From CAZVEV01 sp964625865 (lineage in GTDB: Bacteria; Planctomycetota; Phycisphaerae; SM23-33), in NCBI GenBank assembly GCA_964625865.1, contig CAZVEV010000106.1:1-17597 (forward strand): a DNA stretch of 17,597 nt. The letters are read 5' to 3'. Of the stretch, positions 14,373-17,597 are shown piece by piece (the stretch's first letter is position 1; every line of letters begins with the position of its first letter). A program made the position numbers and the translations under genes. The notes beneath the pieces were generated by a model. The model saw only the letters and a list, made by a program, of their open reading frames with translations. It did no database searches and was not told the origin of the DNA.

Positions 14373-15451
14373 GCCAGTACGCGCACAAGTGCACCCCATC
14401 GTCGGCCCCCGCCCGGGTGCCGGCTGCCATTGACGAACAGCGCTGTCCGGACGCGCCGTACGCCTGTCGGACCGGCGTGGCGAGAATCACCGCCAACGAT
14501 GGCGGCGGGGCCTATACCGTCACCGAGCAGCGGCGAGACGCCGACGAGGAAACCTGGACCGACGCGTCGGCCCCGCTGGGCCACGTGGAGGCCGAAGCGA
14601 TCGACCTTGCCGGCCGCACCCGAGGGATCGTCGGACAGATCGTGCCCTTTGCCGAGCACCGCGGCGCCGGGGGCGAGATCCTCCTGCTGATCGACGTCGG
14701 CAGCGAGGGATGGATGGTCAAGATCTCCGCCAACGACGCCGCAACGGGCCTGCTGGTCGACAAGCTCGTCGGGGACGACGGGACGGGGGACAACCTCAAG
14801 GTCTCGTTCCAGGAGGTCGACGACGGCGGGACCGAGACCCTCAAGGCGGTCATCGCCAAGGCCGACCTGCCCGCGTGCACCTGTACCGATCAACTCGTTG
14901 CGGTCGTCTCGGGCGACTCGGGCGATTATCTGGGCAACCAGGTCAAGACGTTCGCGGGCGACTCGACGGACATCGGTGTGACGCTGGAGGTCGACGGGTC
15001 GGGCGAGGCGGCCAAACTGCAGGCCAAGGTCTCCAAGAGCGATATCGCGTCGGTCGCCTCCGCCCAGACGGGGCACGAGACGATCATCACGCATTCGATC
15101 AAGATCCCCGCCGGCACGTCGGCCGGGTCGGCCAAGGTCAGCGACGACGTCCTGCTGTCAAAGCTGATCCTGCATTCGGCGTACGGTACGGAGGCGACGA
15201 GCCCGTACTGCGACTGGCAAGGCGGGGACGACCTGAAGACCCTCCAGCCGGTCTGCCACAACGTGGGGGCGTCGCTGTCGTCGGACGACGTGCTCCAGTG
15301 GGACCTGACACCTACCGGCAGCCTGGGCCTGAAGATCGCGTCGGCCGACGGCAAGCTCTACTGGACGTGGAACCAGGACAACACGCACGACCAACACGGC
15401 TTCTGCGAAGTCAAGGTGCGAAGCGGAACCGTTGACCACACCGCAAGCTGA
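14369..15451 (+). CDS. Fibre-like protein with internal duplication
   Basis: This 360-residue product starts at GTG 14369, overlapping the upstream stop by 4 nt, as expected for coupling. Two units of about 47 residues repeat: 123-169 (DAATGLLVDKLVGDD... to KADLPA) and 182-228 (GDSGDYLGNQVKTFA... to KSDIAS), each with a D-x-L-x-x-[KQ][LV] start and an acidic beta-hairpin end. The C-terminal third (240-360) is beta-type with conserved-looking aromatic residues (CDWQGG, LYWTWNQDN). The repeat pattern is typical of fibre shafts or appendage proteins in tail clusters. The receptor or role cannot be told. Confidence 0.45.
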   Translation: MSQYAHKCTPSSAPARVPAAIDEQRCPDAPYACRTGVARITANDGGGAYTVTEQRRDADEETWTDASAPLGHVEAEAIDLAGRTRGIVGQIVPFAEHRGAGGEILLLIDVGSEGWMVKISANDAATGLLVDKLVGDDGTGDNLKVSFQEVDDGGTETLKAVIAKADLPACTCTDQLVAVVSGDSGDYLGNQVKTFAGDSTDIGVTLEVDGSGEAAKLQAKVSKSDIASVASAQTGHETIITHSIKIPAGTSAGSAKVSDDVLLSKLILHSAYGTEATSPYCDWQGGDDLKTLQPVCHNVGASLSSDDVLQWDLTPTGSLGLKIASADGKLYWTWNQDNTHDQHGFCEVKVRSGTVDHTAS

Positions 15452-15531
15452 AGTCCGCCGGCCGGATCGCATCGACTCCCAGGCAACGCGTCACTGGCGC
15501 GTCGTAATCGCCGCAATGAAACAGGCAAACG

Positions 15532-15552
15532 CCCGCGGGCTCCGCCCGTGGG
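15532..15552. repeat. Small hairpin before membrane-protein gene
   Basis: CCCGCGGGC (15532-15540) and GCCCGTGGG (15544-15552) form a 9-bp stem with a TCC loop and one G-U pair on the + strand. It lies in the 126-base gap after the fibre-like gene, which otherwise shows no gene. Its shape resembles planctomycete interspersed palindromes; it could also slow transcription before the lysis genes. Confidence 0.5.
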
Positions 15553-15577
15553 GTCTCCGCGAAACAGGAACACCCCC

Positions 15578-15865
15578 ATGCCCCCCAAGTGCCACCCCAC
15601 ATCCCTCCCGCGCCCGTGCGCGGAGAAGTTCGAAGAGATCTCGCGCTCGCTGGCCTCCCTGGACCGGATGGCCCAGGACATCAGCGTGCTGCGCCGCACC
15701 GTCGTGGGCAACGGCAGGGCCGAGGACTCGCTGGCCTACCGCGTGGGGCGACTCGAGGACGAGGCCGATTCCGCGCGAAGCGACACGGCGCGATGGGGCG
15801 ATCGCATGTGGCGGCTGTGCGTGGCGGCCGGGCTGGTGGTGTTTGGTTGGTGGCTCGGATCATAG
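15578..15865 (+). CDS. XhlA-like membrane-anchored coiled-coil protein
   Basis: The 95-residue product has a likely coiled coil (about 18-60: EKFEEISRSLASLDRMAQDI, then RVGRLEDEADSARSDTARW) and one C-terminal hydrophobic segment (RLCVAAGLVVFGWWLGS, 79-95), the layout of phage XhlA/hemolysin-type holin partners. ATG 15578 has AGGA (15566-15569) at 8 nt; a GTG at 15548 in frame is less likely. The following gene, also membranous, supports a lysis role. Stop TAG. It could instead be a virion-associated membrane protein. Confidence 0.5.
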   Translation: MPPKCHPTSLPRPCAEKFEEISRSLASLDRMAQDISVLRRTVVGNGRAEDSLAYRVGRLEDEADSARSDTARWGDRMWRLCVAAGLVVFGWWLGS

Positions 15866-15935
15866 CTACCGGAAAGACAGGGGCCCCATCGGTGGGGTCA
15901 GAAACAGCCTCAAGACACTGAAAGGAACGCACATC

Positions 15936-16115
15936 ATGTTGAACTGGTTCAAGGGCAAGCGGACGTACATTGTGGTGGCGGCAACATTCGTCGCCGGCGG
16001 ACTTCAGGCCTGCGGCGTGCCGCTGGCGCCGTGGGTCTTCTCGCTGCTGGCCGCCGCGGGCCTGGGCGGACTCCGCGCGGGACTCGGCGCCGAAACAGGA
16101 GACGACAAGAGGTAA
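15936..16115 (+). CDS. Small two-segment membrane protein, holin-like
   Basis: This 59-residue product has two hydrophobic stretches, TYIVVAATFVAGGLQACG (9-26) and PWVFSLLAAAGLGGLRAG (32-49), and a basic N-terminus and charged C-terminus (GDDKR), consistent with a two-helix holin that would let an endolysin cross the membrane. AAAGGA (15921-15926) sits 9 nt before ATG 15936. It is the last gene of the operon before the terminator. Length is at the short end for holins. No endolysin gene follows in the window. Confidence 0.5.
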   Translation: MLNWFKGKRTYIVVAATFVAGGLQACGVPLAPWVFSLLAAAGLGGLRAGLGAETGDDKR

Positions 16116-16151
16116 CCCCCCGCCGCACTCACATCACGTGCCATAAACCAA

Positions 16152-16184
16152 ACGCCCCTCGGTCCGACACGGACCGAGGGGCGT
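16152..16184. terminator. Bidirectional hairpin terminator
   Basis: ACGCCCCTCGGTCC (16152-16165) and its exact complement (16171-16184) form a perfect 14-bp stem with a GACAC loop. It is followed by CTTCATTT on the + strand and, on the minus strand, by TTGGTTTA. It sits between convergent genes (holin-like end 16115, lipoprotein stop 16223), where it probably ends both transcripts. The T-runs are poor, so termination may be partial. Confidence 0.75.
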
Positions 16185-16222
16185 CTTCATTTACTCACGG
16201 GGCCCGGGGTGCGAACTGACGC

Positions 16223-17320
16223 TTACGGCGACTCGATATCGAACTCGTAGGTCAGCGCGGGTTTGGGGCCGGCGTAGAACTTGGCGATGTACGTGCCCGG
16301 TCCGGCCTTCTGGGCGAGGTCCCGCGGGGAGAACCTGAAGCCCAGGCCCACCTGGCATGGATTGGCCGTCAGTTCGCTCCCGGCGTGGACCGGCTGGGTC
16401 TTGTTCACCCACCGGACCTTCGCCACGAACAGGTCTTTCTGTCGGCCCTCGCGGACAATCGAAATGCGGAAGCGGTTGCGGTCGCACTGGGACGGAAGTT
16501 TCAGCACGACGAACGCTTCGGTGTCGATCGTCGTGAACTCGTCCTCTTCGTCCCATTCGCCGTCGTAGTACGCCCTGGCCACGCGGAATGCGTCGGACTC
16601 GACGGTGATCGTCTTGCGGACCACCGCGAAGTGCTCCCTGCACCCGAACACTGCCTGGGAGGTCGCGCGGCGGAGACATTCGGGTTCCGAAGCCACCCCG
16701 CCGGTGCCCTCGGACCTGTATCGCCCGTACACCGGCCCGGTGGCGTGAATCTGTGCACCGTCGCGAACGCGAATCAGCGCGGAGGTGACCGTAACGGTCC
16801 CCTCGTTGGTCGTGATCTGCATCATCACGGGCCGGTAAATCGGCGCCTTGGTCTGTGGGTTCATGCCCACGAATTGCTGCCGCATCTCCGTGCGCGTCCG
16901 TGAACTGGAATCGTAGGCCGTCACCGCGCCGGTCAGCAGCGCCTCGACGGCTCCCCGCTTCCGCAGGGCCGCCGCCATCGCATTCGAGTCCCCGCCGGCT
17001 GCTATCGCAAGGTCCTGCTGGTCCATCAGGTTGCTCAAGTCGTTGCGATTGTAGACCTTCTGGTAGGTTCCGGACCCCGAAAGCAGCCCGGACAATTCCT
17101 CGCTGACCGCCTCGCCGGCCCGTGCGCCGGCGGCCTTGCTCGCCTGGTTACGGAACGGCAGGACAACGAGGCTCTTGACGTTTCTCGACGGGTCGTCCGG
17201 ATCGAAGAACGCGGGATACTGGAGGATCTGAATCTGCTCCCCGCCGCATCCGCCCGCCAGGGCCATCCCCCCCAGCAGCAGGCCGATCAGAACGCTTGAA
17301 CGACTGACGTGTGCTCTCAT
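16223..17320 (-). CDS. CsgG/LpoB-like lipoprotein
   Basis: The 365-residue product opens with a basic N-terminus, a hydrophobic segment (about 9-21) and a lipobox-type cysteine (AGGC, Cys25), so it is probably lipidated and exported to the cell envelope. Residues 45-130 match the nucleotide-free CsgG/LpoB pattern: VVLPFRNQASKAAGARAG, ELSGLLSGSGTYQKVYNR, ALLTGAVTAYD. The rest is a beta-rich domain with no recognised function. ATG 17320 is preceded by GGAG (17330-17333, minus strand) at 9 nt; the earlier GTG at 17335 is in frame but lacks a good site. It is convergent to the phage operon and has its own promoter. Likely a host gene bordering the element; it could instead be cargo. Confidence 0.65.
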   Translation of the reverse strand: MRAHVSRSSVLIGLLLGGMALAGGCGGEQIQILQYPAFFDPDDPSRNVKSLVVLPFRNQASKAAGARAGEAVSEELSGLLSGSGTYQKVYNRNDLSNLMDQQDLAIAAGGDSNAMAAALRKRGAVEALLTGAVTAYDSSSRTRTEMRQQFVGMNPQTKAPIYRPVMMQITTNEGTVTVTSALIRVRDGAQIHATGPVYGRYRSEGTGGVASEPECLRRATSQAVFGCREHFAVVRKTITVESDAFRVARAYYDGEWDEEDEFTTIDTEAFVVLKLPSQCDRNRFRISIVREGRQKDLFVAKVRWVNKTQPVHAGSELTANPCQVGLGFRFSPRDLAQKAGPGTYIAKFYAGPKPALTYEFDIESP

Positions 17321-17394
17321 TTCTCGACTCTCCACTGATTCGACAACTCATGCGCGCCACGGCGCGCCGCGAAAGAACGGCCCACGGTCTCTTG

Positions 17395-17422
17395 ATTATA
17401 GACTTCGGCAATCCCCTGCCAA
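17395..17422 (-). promoter_or_regulatory. Sigma-70-type promoter of lipoprotein gene
   Basis: On the minus strand TTGGCA (17417-17422) and TATAAT (17395-17400) are spaced 16 bases, close to consensus. The predicted transcript start is about 68 bases before the start codon. Between them lies a GCGCGCC/GGCGCGC hairpin (17352-17367). No regulator-binding site is recognised. Confidence 0.65.
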
Positions 17423-17597
17423 TGTGTTCCCCTCTTTTTTCATCATCAGCGGACCGCGTCGCCAGACAGCGGGGCGACCGGGCGCGGCATCTCATCGGCG
17501 CCGCACGCGATCGCAGCGTCCGGCCTGAGCGTCGTAGAGGGGCCCTAGGAGCCTGTCGGAGAACCCCGCAACCTGGAGTTTCTAGTCTGGGTGTCGT
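17423..17597. other. Unassigned right edge
   Basis: The last 175 bases hold no gene that I can support. There is a T-run (17432-17439) without a stem. The sequence from about 17551 (GAGCCTGTCGGAGAACCCC) has a look of an insertion-sequence end, but the partner end would lie outside the window, so nothing more can be said. Confidence 0.3.

Noticed and set aside
12954..14399. 481-residue minus-strand open frame opposite the hub-like gene
   Set aside because: Antisense shadow; the + strand protein has the domain-like pattern and coupled start.
17321..17335. GTG start five codons upstream for the lipoprotein
   Set aside because: The ATG at 17320 has the better spaced GGAG and gives a standard basic n-region.
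17551..17597. Possible insertion-sequence end at the right edge
   Set aside because: Only a vague resemblance; no partner end, transposase or duplication is visible.
1..17597. CRISPR arrays, tRNA or rRNA genes
   Set aside because: No regularly spaced repeats, and no cloverleaf or ribosomal RNA sequence was recognised on either strand.

Overview
The window is a high-GC segment, judged by eye, from a bacterial chromosome, most likely a planctomycete (possibly Phycisphaerae-like). The lineage call rests on several families of short palindromic repeats that I associate from memory with Planctomycetota genomes, on a TIGR03790-like protein region, and on a CsgG/LpoB-like lipoprotein. None of this was checked against a database, so the lineage is moderately supported only.

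From 280 to 16115, all on the + strand, lies one phage-type virion and lysis operon. In order it holds: a portal protein; two coiled-coil proteins that look like paired scaffolding proteins; an HK97-fold-like major capsid protein; two sugar-transfer-type genes (an MptE/DUF115-like protein, then a capsule-synthesis-like glycosyltransferase broken by an in-frame amber codon); a connector candidate; a tail-completion candidate; a Gly/Trp-rich tail protein; further tail or fibre proteins; a 725-residue protein joining LamG-like, TIGR03790-like and fibronectin-like regions; a 719-residue baseplate-hub-like protein; a fibre-like protein with an internal duplication; and two small membrane proteins resembling XhlA and a holin. 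Most genes are closely spaced, and five junctions overlap (4, 10 or 11 nt), so the cluster is probably translated as a coupled operon. The terminase, if present, lies upstream of the window. No tape-measure protein, recognisable tail-tube protein or endolysin is visible.

A perfect 14-bp hairpin at 16152-16184 closes the operon. It also lies at the end of a convergent minus-strand lipoprotein gene (16223-17320), which has its own good promoter (TTGGCA-N16-TATAAT) at 17395-17422. The lipoprotein looks like a host or boundary gene.

The spacers between the virion genes contain at least four different chromosomal-type palindromic repeat families (copies at 1-59, 2473-2614, 3343-3400, 5188-5252, 6214-6308 and 8814-8887), plus a 43-bp-arm inverted repeat at 72-199. 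One repeat has become the translated C-terminus of a gene. Together with the amber codon, this suggests a long-resident prophage or a domesticated, gene-transfer-agent-like particle rather than a recent phage insertion. The most interesting points are the paired scaffold-like proteins with one shared C-terminal motif, the sugar-transfer genes sitting directly behind the capsid gene, and the TIGR03790-like region inside a tail protein.
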